A DNA stretch of 64,000 bases from Hirschia baltica ATCC 49814 (GTDB lineage Bacteria; Pseudomonadota; Alphaproteobacteria; Caulobacterales; Hyphomonadaceae), in contig NC_012982.1 of assembly GCF_000023785.1 (NCBI RefSeq), positions 3,348,001 through 3,412,000 on the forward strand, written 5' to 3'. The translations under genes and the position numbers were made by a program. The notes beneath the pieces were generated by a model. That model ran no database searches, was not told the origin of the DNA, and was given only the letters and a program-made list of their open reading frames with translations. Shown piece after piece: positions 1 through 9,126 of this stretch (the first letter of the stretch is position 1; each line of letters starts with the position of its first letter).

Positions 1-6
1 AAGACC

Positions 7-1353
7 CTACTCCAACTGAAACGGCTCCCCTGCCATATCTGCCAATAGGTAGTCATCATTATTGGCATTGATGTTGAGTTTGCCAAAAGCAAAAGCTGTG
101 CGGTCTATGATAATGTCACGCGGGCGTAGTTCGCGGGAAAGCTCCAAGCCATCAAGCGTGCGGCAACGGGAAAAGGCCACATAGGCCTGACCGTGGGCAA
201 ACATGCCATTGTCAAAATCGATATAGACATTATCCAGCGTCATGCCTTGGGATTTGTGAATGGTGACCGCATAAGCTAATCGTAATGGCAATTGCTTGAA
301 TGATCCCACGACCGTTCGGCTGACAGATTTTTTATCGGAATCAAAATCATAGCGATATTTTTCCCAAGCTTGGGGCGCAATGCGGTAGGTCTCGCCGTCA
401 ATTTTCACAAATACTGAGCTCTCGCCCAACGCTTCAACGATACCGATTGAGCCATTCACCCACCTGCCCTCTGGATCATTCTTGATCAGCATAACGCGCG
501 CGCCAACTTTCAGATCAAGAAAAGCATCGGTGGGGAAAGAGCGCTCATCAAACTGACCATCACTCACCCCTTCATAGCTTGTGGCGACGCCGGGTAATTC
601 ATCGAGGCGTTGCTGATTTATCCGCCATGCCGCCGCATTATTGGGGGTGAGCACAATATGCGTTTCGGATGCATCGGCAGGCGTGCGCGATGAAACACGC
701 TCCTTCAGAGTTTGCTCTTCTTCGGGTCCAAGCCGACCATTTCGCAACGCATTGAGCACATTTAAAAAACGCTCATCTTCTTGTCGAAACACATGTTTAA
801 GCGCCGCAAGCTGGAATGCGCCATCCTTAAAAGCTTGGGAAAGAAAAAACCATGGCCCGCCAAAACGGTCATGCAGAATTGGCTCAACTTCACTTTCCAC
901 AATAGGCGGCAATTGATGCAAATCGCCTGATAAAATCACGCGCACACCGCCAAAAGGCCGCTTATCATTGCGGTTTAGGCGCAACATATCCGACATGCAT
1001 TGCAACATGTCCGAACGCACCATTGAAATCTCGTCCACGACGAGCGTTTCCATTGTTTTGACCAGGCGCTGATTACGCATTTTTTTCACATCAGCCGCAT
1101 CCAGCAAGCGGGGCGGGAATTTAAAAAATGAATGTATTGTCTGCCCGCCTGCATTTACCGCCGCCAAACCAGTGGGTGCTAGCACAACGGATTTATCTCC
1201 CGTTGCACGCAAAAGTCGCTTCAGCATGGTGGTTTTACCGGTGCCTGCGCGCCCCGTCAGGAAGAGATTGCGGTGACCCGTCAATATCTCCTTGAGCAAA
1301 GGATCGTAAGTTGCCGACTCACCATCCTTGTTTGGGGTCACATAAATCACCAA
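7..1353 (-). CDS. Pif1/RecD-like DNA helicase (AAA ATPase)
   Basis: Predicted ATP-dependent DNA helicase of superfamily 1, 448 aa. A Walker A motif (GRAGTGKTT) lies at residues 34-42, a Walker B motif (VVDEIS) near 105, and a C-terminal UvrD/RecD-type motif (VTIHKSQGMTL) near 363, the usual order for bacterial Pif1-like proteins. It probably acts on DNA in the cytoplasm; its exact role is unknown. The start is read as TTG at 1353 because AGGAAG sits 8 nt upstream; a GTG one codon later is possible. It is divergent from the MoeB-like gene across about 100 bp that must hold both promoters. Confidence 0.85.
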   Translation of the reverse strand: MVIYVTPNKDGESATYDPLLKEILTGHRNLFLTGRAGTGKTTMLKRLLRATGDKSVVLAPTGLAAVNAGGQTIHSFFKFPPRLLDAADVKKMRNQRLVKTMETLVVDEISMVRSDMLQCMSDMLRLNRNDKRPFGGVRVILSGDLHQLPPIVESEVEPILHDRFGGPWFFLSQAFKDGAFQLAALKHVFRQEDERFLNVLNALRNGRLGPEEEQTLKERVSSRTPADASETHIVLTPNNAAAWRINQQRLDELPGVATSYEGVSDGQFDERSFPTDAFLDLKVGARVMLIKNDPEGRWVNGSIGIVEALGESSVFVKIDGETYRIAPQAWEKYRYDFDSDKKSVSRTVVGSFKQLPLRLAYAVTIHKSQGMTLDNVYIDFDNGMFAHGQAYVAFSRCRTLDGLELSRELRPRDIIIDRTAFAFGKLNINANNDDYLLADMAGEPFQLE

Positions 1354-1460
1354 GTGAAAGACTTCCTATGAGTAATTGAGCTGATACAATAATAAATGCT
1401 AGCGACGACAATCTCTGAAAATTCAGGACCGATTCGCCGCAAATCAGCTAGGTACAAAGC

Positions 1461-2228
1461 ATGAATCTAACTTCAGAACAAATCCAACGTTATGCACGCC
1501 ACATCATGCTGCGTGAAATTGGCGGTCCGGGCCAGCAAAAATTGCTTAAATCAACAGTCGCGCTTGTCGGCGCTGGCGGTTTGGGCGGACCAGCAGCTTT
1601 GTATTTGGCGGCTGCGGGCGTTGGAAATATTAGATTGATAGATGATGATGAAGTGTCACTTTCCAATCTGCAAAGACAGATTTTGTTTTCAACCTCTGAA
1701 ATTGGTGCCCCAAAGGTAAAAAGCGGCAAAGAAAGGCTTGCCGCACTCAACCCTGATTGCTCAATCACTGAAATTTCCAAACGCCTAAATGCCGATAACG
1801 CCGCCGAATGTATTGGTGGTGCTGATTTTGTGCTGGATGGATCAGACAGTTTTCAGACGCGATTTGATGTGAACCAATTTTGTCATGACAATAATCGCAC
1901 GCTTATTTCTGGGGCAGTTGGCCGTTGGTCAGGACAAGTCTCTGTTTATAAATCGGGCTTGACCAAAGCCAATGAGAAAAAAGATAAACTCCCCTGCTAT
2001 CGCTGTCTGACACCTGAATTGCCCGAAACCGAAATCAGCTGCGCAGAAATCGGTGTCATTGGTCCCCTTACCGGCATTGTTGGCGCACGCATGGCGATGG
2101 AAACAGTTAAAGAAATTACCAAAGCAGGCCAATCCATGGCAGGACGTTTGTGGATTTATGATGCGCTATCTGGCGATGGCCGTACGATCAAATTACCCAT
2201 TGATCCCGCTTGTCCATGTTGTTCTTGA
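1461..2228 (+). CDS. moeB: MoeB/ThiF/HesA family adenylyltransferase
   Basis: E1-like enzyme, 255 aa, that adenylates the C-terminal Gly-Gly of a ubiquitin-like sulfur carrier (MoaD or ThiS) for molybdopterin or thiamine synthesis. The Rossmann motif GAGGLGG is at residues 37-43, the zinc cysteines are C179/C182 plus the C-terminal CPCC (251-254), and the conserved cysteine in EISCAEIGVIGP is C194. There is no rhodanese extension, so it is the short MoeB/HesA form. No carrier gene is adjacent, so the choice between MoeB and ThiF is open. An AGG lies 8 nt before the ATG. Confidence 0.85.
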   Translation: MNLTSEQIQRYARHIMLREIGGPGQQKLLKSTVALVGAGGLGGPAALYLAAAGVGNIRLIDDDEVSLSNLQRQILFSTSEIGAPKVKSGKERLAALNPDCSITEISKRLNADNAAECIGGADFVLDGSDSFQTRFDVNQFCHDNNRTLISGAVGRWSGQVSVYKSGLTKANEKKDKLPCYRCLTPELPETEISCAEIGVIGPLTGIVGARMAMETVKEITKAGQSMAGRLWIYDALSGDGRTIKLPIDPACPCCS

Positions 2229-2337
2229 GAAATACAATGCACGCACGCTCTTGCCGGATATTCGACACTCTCCTACCTTCTATAATGTGGTCGCCAAATA
2301 AATTGCGAACACAAACGAACGCTGGGAGTTAATCAAT

Positions 2338-3381
2338 ATGGTGCGCTTCATCCTTGGGGTTGTCGTTTTTTTTACGTTGGTTTTCACAGCTGCGTGGTTT
2401 TCACTCACTCATCCTGATATGTCTTATGCTGAACTCGATGAAAAATACGCAGTCTCTGCATCAAAATTCATAACGTTAGAATCTGGCGCACGTGTCCACT
2501 ATCTGGATTCTGGGCCCGCCCCCGAAAACACAACATCTCCTCCGCTCATTTTAATCCACGGTTACACAAGTAGCTCGTTTGAATGGAGCAATTGGATCAA
2601 ATCTTTAAGAGGCAGATATCACATCATAGCGGTAGATTTACCCGCCCACGGTCTAACGGAAGCTTCGATGAATTATATTCGCGAAGAAGCCGGCATGGTA
2701 AATTTCGTCGATGAATTTACCCAATCCCTCAATTTATCTAGCTTTGTATTGGGTGGTTCTTCACTGGGCGGACGCATTAGTTGGGAATACAGTCTCATTC
2801 ACCCTGAAAAAGTGGACTCTCTCATATTAATTGGCGCGGATGGCTGGGAAGTATCAGAAACAGCAACATCCTTTGATCCCATCATAAAAGATCTCAATTC
2901 CTACCCACTTCTGGCACCTGTATTGAGGTTTTTTGATATGAAAACCTTTATCACAGCGAGGGTCCAACAGAGTTTTCTAAACCCTGATGAAGCAAACCCT
3001 GAATTGATAGACAGATTTTCTGATTTCACATTCGCACCAAACCACAGAAAAGGTCTGGTTGAACTCGCCTTACAGAAACACACGCTTGATCCCCAAAGGG
3101 AAAACTCAATTCCTACCCTCATCTTGCAAGGGGAAAAAGATGCGATCGTGCCATTAAGTTACGCCACGAAATTTCATCAGCTCGCACCTAATTCAACGCT
3201 GCTGACCTATGAAATGGCGGGTCACAATCTACATATGGAAGCCCCAAGGCGGTCACTTGAGGATGTGCTAGAATTTCTAACGAATGAACAGCGTCCAAGA
3301 CCGCGCAATTCCTATCAGGAATTGGAAACATCTTCTTATACGAGAGAGTCAGATACGGTTTTGCCAGTCTCCAAGAACTAA
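2338..3381 (+). CDS. alpha/beta-fold hydrolase, membrane-anchored or exported
   Basis: Alpha/beta hydrolase of 347 aa with a hydrophobic N-terminus (about residues 4-22) that acts as signal anchor or signal peptide, so the enzyme likely works outside the cytoplasm. Visible elements: oxyanion-loop HGY at 74-76, nucleophile elbow GSSLG with Ser142, the acid in GEKDAIVP (D268) and the histidine in AGHNLHME (H296). The substrate cannot be told; esterases, epoxide hydrolases and C-C hydrolases share this pattern. Residues after about 315 form a polar, probably disordered tail. GGGAG lies upstream of the ATG. The gene converges with the lipoprotein gene that follows, 12 bp away. Confidence 0.85.
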   Translation: MVRFILGVVVFFTLVFTAAWFSLTHPDMSYAELDEKYAVSASKFITLESGARVHYLDSGPAPENTTSPPLILIHGYTSSSFEWSNWIKSLRGRYHIIAVDLPAHGLTEASMNYIREEAGMVNFVDEFTQSLNLSSFVLGGSSLGGRISWEYSLIHPEKVDSLILIGADGWEVSETATSFDPIIKDLNSYPLLAPVLRFFDMKTFITARVQQSFLNPDEANPELIDRFSDFTFAPNHRKGLVELALQKHTLDPQRENSIPTLILQGEKDAIVPLSYATKFHQLAPNSTLLTYEMAGHNLHMEAPRRSLEDVLEFLTNEQRPRPRNSYQELETSSYTRESDTVLPVSKN

Positions 3382-3393
3382 ATGCTCGAAGAC

Positions 3394-3825
3394 TTAGACG
3401 CCCCACTCGTTTGCGAGGCAGCCATTGCCGCGAAAAGAGAATTCTTCAATCACATTGCTGTCTTCAACAATGAATTGCGTGCTGCAAACTGATTTAAGAA
3501 TATATCTGGGCACCCACACTTTACGCGCCTCAACAAAACGACGTGTTTGAGTTTTGCCATTATCTGTCTCAAACTTAGCAGACGTGCGATAATAACGGTG
3601 ATCAAAATATCCACCACGTGGAAGATCCTTGGAAGCTTTATAGATCCAGATTTCACGACCATCTTCCAGCTTATTTACTGTAGACGGCTTACCCCACTCA
3701 TTTAACAATTGTTGAGTCGACTGTCCTTGGTATTGAGTCAGCTGCTTACGATAACCCTCTGCTGTTTCACAGGCAGCTAGGCTCGTAATCGCTAAAAAGC
3801 TAAGACACATCAATTTGAGTTTCAC
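3394..3825 (-). CDS. hypothetical lipoprotein
   Basis: Predicted small lipoprotein, 143 aa. The N-terminus has a basic residue pair, a hydrophobic core and the lipobox LAAC (Cys19), so the mature protein should be lipid-anchored. After the cysteine comes a segment (GQSTQQLLNEWGKPS, then DGREIWIY) that resembles the fold pattern of SmpA/BamE-like small lipoproteins, but I cannot assign it to that family. Two cysteines in the C-terminal half (in KSVCS and GNGCL) could form a disulfide. It is monocistronic and converges with the hydrolase gene. Confidence 0.7.
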   Translation of the reverse strand: MKLKLMCLSFLAITSLAACETAEGYRKQLTQYQGQSTQQLLNEWGKPSTVNKLEDGREIWIYKASKDLPRGGYFDHRYYRTSAKFETDNGKTQTRRFVEARKVWVPRYILKSVCSTQFIVEDSNVIEEFSFRGNGCLANEWGV

Positions 3826-3980
3826 AACAAAACTCCCCGCGCGGACACTACATTAAATCAAGTTAAGGTTTCCCATTATTGTCCTTAAAAAAAGTTAATG
3901 TCACGCGAAAAGTTACAAAAAGTTTATGAAAAAGCACATTTCAGTTATGCATTTCTAGATATCGGTATAATCAATCCTCA

Positions 3981-4004
3981 AAACTCCCGTCATTAGGGAG
4001 CTTT
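3981..4004 (-). terminator. probable terminator of the 2-hydroxyacid dehydrogenase gene
   Basis: On the minus strand, AGCTCCC and GGGAGTT pair across a 7-nt loop (7 bp, one G-U) and are followed by a short T-run, about 30 nt after the stop codon of the dehydrogenase gene. The T-tract is weak. Confidence 0.45.
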
Positions 4005-4032
4005 GGCTTGTATCGTCCGTCATGCATCAGGC

Positions 4033-5019
4033 TTAAATCAATTCTGGTAAAACACGGTCTGGAACCATGTGGCCATCAAGAAAATTCTTAATATTGATGA
4101 TGACTTTTTCACCCATTTCCGTCCGCGCCTCAACGGTAGCTGACCCCATATGCGGCAAGAGAATAACATTCTTCAATGCCAATAAGCGTGGATTTATTTC
4201 TGGTTCATTCTGGAAAACATCCAATCCCGCTCCAGCGATCTGCCCCGCTTCCAACGCACTTATCAGCGCATCCTCATCAATCACCTCTCCACGCGACGTG
4301 TTGACGATGTAAGCATGAGGTTTAAGCAGCTTTAACCGGCGCTCATGCAACAAATGATATGTGGCCGGCGTTGCTGGACAATTGACAGAAATAATATCCA
4401 TACGAGAGATCATCTGGTCCAGACTTTCCCAATATGTCGTCGCAAATTGGGCTTCAATCGCAGGAGAAACACGATTACGATTGTGATAGTGCACTTCCAG
4501 CCCAAAAGCTCTGGCGCGACGCGCAACGGCCTGCCCTATGCGCCCCATCCCAATAATACCGATACGCTTGCCGAAAATACGGTGACCCAACATATAAGTT
4601 GGTGACCAGCCTTTAAATTCACCCGCACGTAAAGCATCAACCCCTTGTACCATACGGCGCGGCAGAGCCAATATCAGCGCCATGGTCATATCAGCCGTAT
4701 CTTCAGTCAGAACACCCGGCGTGTTAGTAACAATAATGCCTTTTTGAGCCGCTGCTTTAACATCAATATTATCAACACCCGCTCCAAATTGAGCGATCAT
4801 CTTCAACTGACTGCCTGCATTGGCAATCAATTCTGCCGTAATATTGTCAGTGAGTGTGGAAACAAAAACATCAGCCCTCTCCAGCGCATCGGCTAAGCGA
4901 TTTTCTGTGAAAGCTTCGTCATTTGTATTTAGTTCCACATCAAATAATTCGCTCATCCGCTGCTCGACTGGTTTAGGGAGCTTGCGAGATATGACGACTT
5001 TTACCGTGTCCCGTGGCAT
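4033..5019 (-). CDS. D-isomer 2-hydroxyacid dehydrogenase (glyoxylate/hydroxypyruvate reductase type)
   Basis: NAD(P)-dependent reductase of 2-keto acids, 328 aa, cytoplasmic. The N-terminal catalytic domain contains GAGVDNID, the nucleotide-binding domain has GIIGMGRIGQ near residue 155, and the catalytic trio is visible as Arg in NTSRGEVID, Glu in QNEPEINP and His in LPHMGSA. Length and motifs match GyaR/GhrB-type glyoxylate or hydroxypyruvate reductases; formate or phosphoglycerate dehydrogenase is less likely because there is no ACT domain. Substrate preference is inferred. It is transcribed alone, divergent from the SH3 gene. Confidence 0.85.
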   Translation of the reverse strand: MPRDTVKVVISRKLPKPVEQRMSELFDVELNTNDEAFTENRLADALERADVFVSTLTDNITAELIANAGSQLKMIAQFGAGVDNIDVKAAAQKGIIVTNTPGVLTEDTADMTMALILALPRRMVQGVDALRAGEFKGWSPTYMLGHRIFGKRIGIIGMGRIGQAVARRARAFGLEVHYHNRNRVSPAIEAQFATTYWESLDQMISRMDIISVNCPATPATYHLLHERRLKLLKPHAYIVNTSRGEVIDEDALISALEAGQIAGAGLDVFQNEPEINPRLLALKNVILLPHMGSATVEARTEMGEKVIINIKNFLDGHMVPDRVLPELI

Positions 5020-5161
5020 TCAGTGTCTCCAATATTATTTTCTTTTTTATGAGCACATAGCAAATCAGCACTAAAATTCCAAATTTTGAATTAAATGCAT
5101 GGGTACAACAAATTTGGAAATTAAGGTTAAGACGTCATTCATCATGCGAGGACATTGTGAC

Positions 5162-5178
5162 CCATCATTAAATGATGG
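5162..5178. repeat. 8-bp perfect inverted repeat over the SH3 gene start
   Basis: CCATCATT and AATGATGG flank a single base. The second arm includes the first possible ATG (5172) of the SH3 gene. It could be an operator or a small hairpin that hides the start codon; nothing else supports either role. Confidence 0.4.
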
Positions 5179-5765
5179 TCATGATTATGTATTCGAGTCA
5201 AAACGCTCACTCTAAACGTCTCTTTGTAATTTTCTTCCTTTTGCTTTCTGCAATGGGTATGTCTGCTATGGTGCCGGCATTCGCTCAATCCGATTTCACA
5301 ATCGAACCTGCGAGCCTGACACCTTATGTGAATCCCCAACAGGAAAGACGTATTTCCAAATTTTCCAGCATGCCAGTTCCGCGCTATGCCAGCCTCAAAT
5401 ATAATGAAGTCAATGGACGCTTAGGGCCGGGATTGGAATATCCGATAAAATGGCAATATCAGAGAAGCGGCCTACCTGTCTTAGTCGTCAAAGAATCTAA
5501 GAATTGGCGTAAAATTCGTGACCCACAAGGCGATGAAGTATGGGTGCACCAACGCATGTTAGGTGCACGTCGTACAGGCATTACCTCCACGAACGTTATC
5601 ATGTACCAAAAACCGGACCTTGAAACGCTTCCCATAGCAGAAGTGGAAATGGGCGTTGTCGCCGATATTGCTGAATGTGAGGGTGATTGGTGCCGTGTTG
5701 ATATTGATGGTAGAAATGGTTGGGCCTACAGAAATTCTATCTGGGGCGTTGACGATCTAGGTTAG
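5172..5765 (+). CDS. exported protein with two bacterial SH3 domains
   Basis: Secreted or periplasmic protein of up to 197 aa. A signal peptide ends near FAQS (about residue 39 of the longest reading). Two SH3-like modules follow: one from YASLKYNEVNGRLGP to about WVHQRML, and a second from TNVIMYQKPD to the end with GDWCRV and GWAYRN. Such modules usually bind cell-wall peptides, so a role near the envelope is likely, but there is no catalytic domain. In-frame ATG codons at 5172, 5175, 5181 and 5187 leave the start uncertain; none has a strong ribosome binding site. Confidence 0.8.
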   Translation: MMVMIMYSSQNAHSKRLFVIFFLLLSAMGMSAMVPAFAQSDFTIEPASLTPYVNPQQERRISKFSSMPVPRYASLKYNEVNGRLGPGLEYPIKWQYQRSGLPVLVVKESKNWRKIRDPQGDEVWVHQRMLGARRTGITSTNVIMYQKPDLETLPIAEVEMGVVADIAECEGDWCRVDIDGRNGWAYRNSIWGVDDLG

Positions 5766-5917
5766 TAGAAACCGATTTCATTCACCCTATCAGCCCACAC
5801 AGGGGTTTGCCCTTCTGAAACCTCGTGCTAACCCGTCTCCAAAATGTTTGTCGTTTTGATTTGCTAAACTGTATAGCACACCCCAATTCGGCCTTTGTGT
5901 TTTGGAGAAGGCGTTAA

Positions 5918-6448
5918 ATGTCCAACCCTGCTGAATATCATGAAGCTCAAGCTTCATACTCATATGAAGACCTTATAAAATCTAGCGAAGGCACATTGTT
6001 TGGACCTGGAAATGCCCAGCTTCCGGCTCCACCTATGCTTATGCTAGATCGTATTTTAAACATCAGCCTTGAAGGCGGTGAATATGGTAAAGGTAAATTA
6101 GTCGCAGAACTCGATGTAAATCCTGAGCTATGGTTCTTTGCATGTCACTTCCCCGGCGATCCAGTTATGCCCGGTTGTCTTGGCCTAGATGCTATGTGGC
6201 AGCTTGTCGGATTTTGGCTTGGATGGTCTGGTTCCCCAGGAAAAGGTCGTGCTTTGGGTGTTGGTGATGTTAAATTCACTGGACAGGTGACAAATGACAT
6301 CAAAAAAGTACGATATGAGATTAGCATCAAGCGTGCAATTCGCGGTCGTTTGGTTATGGGGATCGCTGATGGTCAAGTCTTTGCTGATGATCAGAAGATA
6401 TATCAAGCTAAGGACCTAAAGGTAGGGCTATTTAAACCCGAAGCCTAA
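5918..6448 (+). CDS. fabA: 3-hydroxydecanoyl-ACP dehydratase/isomerase FabA
   Basis: FabA, 176 aa, dehydrates 3-hydroxyacyl-ACP and isomerises trans-2-decenoyl-ACP to the cis-3 form, the branch point to unsaturated fatty acids. The hot-dog fold active site is clear: His77 in [14 protein letters not shown] and Asp91 in LGLDAMWQ, corresponding to H70 and D84 of E. coli FabA. GGAGAAGG precedes the ATG. The next gene is fabB, 65 bp downstream in the same direction, the standard pair. In many Alphaproteobacteria fabI follows; here fabI is about 20 kb away on the other strand. Confidence 0.96.
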   Translation: MSNPAEYHEAQASYSYEDLIKSSEGTLFGPGNAQLPAPPMLMLDRILNISLEGGEYGKGKLVAELDVNPELWFFACHFPGDPVMPGCLGLDAMWQLVGFWLGWSGSPGKGRALGVGDVKFTGQVTNDIKKVRYEISIKRAIRGRLVMGIADGQVFADDQKIYQAKDLKVGLFKPEA

Positions 6449-6513
6449 GCTCTATAGTTTCAATATGGCTGCGCCCCACAAGCGGCGCGCCCGAGTCAAA
6501 AAGGTAAGCGCAC

Positions 6514-7746
6514 ATGAGTGCAACTGGTCTTCGTCGCGTCGTTGTTACAGGAATGGGAATTGTTTCTTCTATTGGTGATAACATCAAAGAAGTCACCGAG
6601 AGTCTAAAAAACGGCAAGTCTGGAATTACGTTCAGCCAAGATTATGCAGATCGTGGTTTCCGGTGTCATCTTGTTGGAAAACCCAAAGCAATCCCTAAAG
6701 AACACATCGAAAAGCGCGCAATGCGTTTTATGGGCGATGGGTCTGGCTATTGCTATATGGCAATGGAACAAGCGCTTGAAGATTGCGGCCTTCCAGAAGA
6801 ATTGGTCTCCAATCCCCGCACAGGCCTTATTGTTGGCACAGGCGGCCCTTCAACGCGCGCGATTGTAGAAGCAGCCGATATTGCACGCGAAAAAGGCATT
6901 AAACGCATCGGACCTTTTGCCGTACCTAAAGCCATGTGTTCGACTGCATCTGCTGCGTTATCGACCATGTTTAAGATTTTGGGTGTAAACTACTCAATCT
7001 CCTCTGCTTGCACGACATCCCTTCACTGTATTGGTGCTGCTGCTGAGCAAATCCAATGGGGTAAGCAAGATATTATGTTTGCCGGCGGCGGCGACGAAGT
7101 CGAGTGGAGCTTCTCTGCCCTCTTCGATGCTATGGGTGCGATGTCTTCCAAATACAATGACACACCAACAAAAGCCTCTCGCGCATTTGATGAAAGTCGC
7201 GATGGTTTCGTCATTTCAGGTGGAGCCGGTATTCTTGTATTGGAAGAATATGAACATGCCAAAAAGCGCGGCGCCACTATTTATGGTGAAATCACAGGCT
7301 ATGGCGCAACATCTGATGGCCATGACATGGTTGCCCCCTCTGGTGAAGGTGGTTTACGTGCCATGCAACAAGCGCTTGCCACAGTGAATGCGAAACCAGA
7401 CTATCTAAACCCTCACGCCACTGCGACACCAGTTGGTGACATGGTCGAGCTGGAAAGCGTTCGCAAGTTATTTGGGAATAATGCAGAAGACCAACCCATG
7501 ATATCCGGCACCAAGTCAATGACCGGACATGCAATGGGAGCAGCGGGGGTGAATGAGGCCATTTATTCTCTGATTATGATGAAAGAGAATTTCGTTGCAC
7601 CTTCAATCAACATCGAAAATTTAGACCCTGCTGCCATTGGCATGAATATTATTCGGGAAGCGCGAGATGCTGCCCTTAAAATGGTAATGTCGAACTCATT
7701 TGGTTTTGGTGGAACAAATGGGTCTGTGATCTTCTCAAAGATCTAG
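6514..7746 (+). CDS. fabB: beta-ketoacyl-ACP synthase I FabB
   Basis: Condensing enzyme of 410 aa that elongates acyl-ACP including the unsaturated intermediates made by FabA. The Cys-His-His triad is visible: Cys166 in SSACTTSLH, His in [12 protein letters not shown] (near 301) and His in [11 protein letters not shown] (near 337). The glycine-rich C-terminus [12 protein letters not shown] is typical of the family. AGGTAA lies 9 nt before the ATG. Co-transcribed with fabA and closed by a strong terminator 28 bp downstream. Confidence 0.96.
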   Translation: MSATGLRRVVVTGMGIVSSIGDNIKEVTESLKNGKSGITFSQDYADRGFRCHLVGKPKAIPKEHIEKRAMRFMGDGSGYCYMAMEQALEDCGLPEELVSNPRTGLIVGTGGPSTRAIVEAADIAREKGIKRIGPFAVPKAMCSTASAALSTMFKILGVNYSISSACTTSLHCIGAAAEQIQWGKQDIMFAGGGDEVEWSFSALFDAMGAMSSKYNDTPTKASRAFDESRDGFVISGGAGILVLEEYEHAKKRGATIYGEITGYGATSDGHDMVAPSGEGGLRAMQQALATVNAKPDYLNPHATATPVGDMVELESVRKLFGNNAEDQPMISGTKSMTGHAMGAAGVNEAIYSLIMMKENFVAPSINIENLDPAAIGMNIIREARDAALKMVMSNSFGFGGTNGSVIFSKI

Positions 7747-7774
7747 AATTTCCTCATATATTTAAAAACGCAAT

Positions 7775-7808
7775 AGCCCTTAATCCTATGGATTGAGGGC
7801 TTTCTTTT
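7775..7808 (+). terminator. intrinsic terminator of fabA-fabB
   Basis: AGCCCTTAATCC pairs with GGATTGAGGGCT (12 bp, one G-U) around a 4-nt loop, followed by TTCTTTT. It separates the fatty-acid pair from metK. Confidence 0.85.
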
Positions 7809-7860
7809 GGAAATTCACCAAACTGATTCAATTCTCCCCTTCCCAAACAGTTATTATGAT

Positions 7861-7882
7861 CATATAAAGGTATCTTTATATG
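7861..7882. promoter_or_regulatory. 22-bp palindrome upstream of metK, candidate methionine/SAM regulator operator
   Basis: CATATAAAG and CTTTATATG form a perfect 9-bp inverted repeat around GTAT, ending 26 bp before the chosen metK start. ArsR-family SAH/SAM-responsive regulators (SahR, SamR) are reported to bind palindromes with an AAAGATATCTTT-like core in front of methionine-cycle genes; this site resembles that from memory. As RNA it could also form a hairpin, but no U-tract follows and it does not look like a known SAM riboswitch. Confidence 0.55.
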
Positions 7883-7908
7883 TGCAATTCAGTATAGGGA
7901 TGTTGTCA

Positions 7909-9084
7909 GTGAAAAAGAATTACTACTTTACGAGTGAAAGTGTGTCCGAGGGACATCCTGACAAAGTATCCGATAGAATATCAGATTCTATCGTTGATCT
8001 ATTCCTTTCGCGCGACCCAGAAGCGCGTGTGGCTTGTGAAACACTAACGACAACCAACCTGATCGTGCTTGCCGGTGAGATGCGTATTGCAGATGACCTC
8101 ATGCCATCTATGGAAGAGATCGAAACAACAGCACGCGAAGCTGTGCGTGACATTGGATATCACCAAAAAGGCTTCCACTGGAAAACAGCTGAATTGATCA
8201 ACCGACTACATGGTCAATCAACTGATATCGCCATGGGTGTTGATGAGGGTACTGGTGATTTTAAAGAAGAAGGTGCTGGCGACCAAGGTATTATGTTTGG
8301 TTATGCAACAAACGAAACACCTGAATTAATGCCTGCCCCAATCATTTATTCCCACCAAATTTTGAAAAAAATGGCAGAGCTTCGCAAATCTGGATCTCAA
8401 CCAGAATTTGAACCAGACGCAAAATCACAAGTTAGCCTTCGCTATGAAGATGGACGTCCTGTTGGTGTCTCTTCTGTGGTTGTATCCACACAACACAAAT
8501 TCGGTTTCACACCATCCGATATTCGTGAAATGGTACGCCCTGTTGTTCAAAGTGTTTTGCCTGAGGGTTGGTTTCCACCTGAAGAAGAATTCTATGTAAA
8601 CCCAACGGGTAACTTTGTTATCGGTGGTCCAGATGGTGATGCAGGTCTAACAGGCCGTAAAATCATCGTTGATACTTATGGTGGAGCTGCACCTCACGGT
8701 GGTGGTGCTTTCTCCGGTAAAGACCCAACAAAAGTTGACCGTTCAGCTGCTTATGCAAGCCGTTACTTGGCTAAAAACATTGTTGCGGCTGGCCTAGCTG
8801 ACCGCTGTACAATTCAACTTTCTTACGCGATTGGTGTTGCTAAACCACTTTCCATCTTCATCAATACTGATGGCACAGCCAAAATTGATGAAGCGGTAAT
8901 TGAAGCTGCAATTCCAAAACTTATGGACCTGTCTCCACGCGGCATTCGTACACATCTTGGTTTAAACAAGCCAATCTATGCACGCACAGCTGCCTACGGA
9001 CATTTCGGCCGTGACCCAGAAGCTGATGGTGGTTTCTCATGGGAAAAGACAGACCTAGTCGACTCTCTTAAAAGTCTGGCATAG
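7909..9084 (+). CDS. metK: S-adenosylmethionine synthetase MetK
   Basis: MetK, 391 aa, makes S-adenosylmethionine from methionine and ATP in the cytoplasm. Signature segments are present: [16 protein letters not shown] near the N-terminus, [12 protein letters not shown] in the middle and the glycine-rich [16 protein letters not shown] loop. I place the start at GTG 7909 because AGGGA lies 8 nt upstream and the protein then begins [17 protein letters not shown] as in homologues; an upstream in-frame extension to 7807 would run through the palindrome. In other Alphaproteobacteria an xre gene lies upstream; here fabB does. Confidence 0.95.
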   Translation: MKKNYYFTSESVSEGHPDKVSDRISDSIVDLFLSRDPEARVACETLTTTNLIVLAGEMRIADDLMPSMEEIETTAREAVRDIGYHQKGFHWKTAELINRLHGQSTDIAMGVDEGTGDFKEEGAGDQGIMFGYATNETPELMPAPIIYSHQILKKMAELRKSGSQPEFEPDAKSQVSLRYEDGRPVGVSSVVVSTQHKFGFTPSDIREMVRPVVQSVLPEGWFPPEEEFYVNPTGNFVIGGPDGDAGLTGRKIIVDTYGGAAPHGGGAFSGKDPTKVDRSAAYASRYLAKNIVAAGLADRCTIQLSYAIGVAKPLSIFINTDGTAKIDEAVIEAAIPKLMDLSPRGIRTHLGLNKPIYARTAAYGHFGRDPEADGGFSWEKTDLVDSLKSLA

Positions 9085-9126
9085 AACGCTCTTCTAATTT
9101 TACTGGAAGACGGATAAAAATAGCTC

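Noticed and set aside
7809-7908. SAM-II or SAM/SAH riboswitch before metK
   Set aside because: I could not find the conserved pseudoknot segments of either; the palindrome fits a protein operator better.
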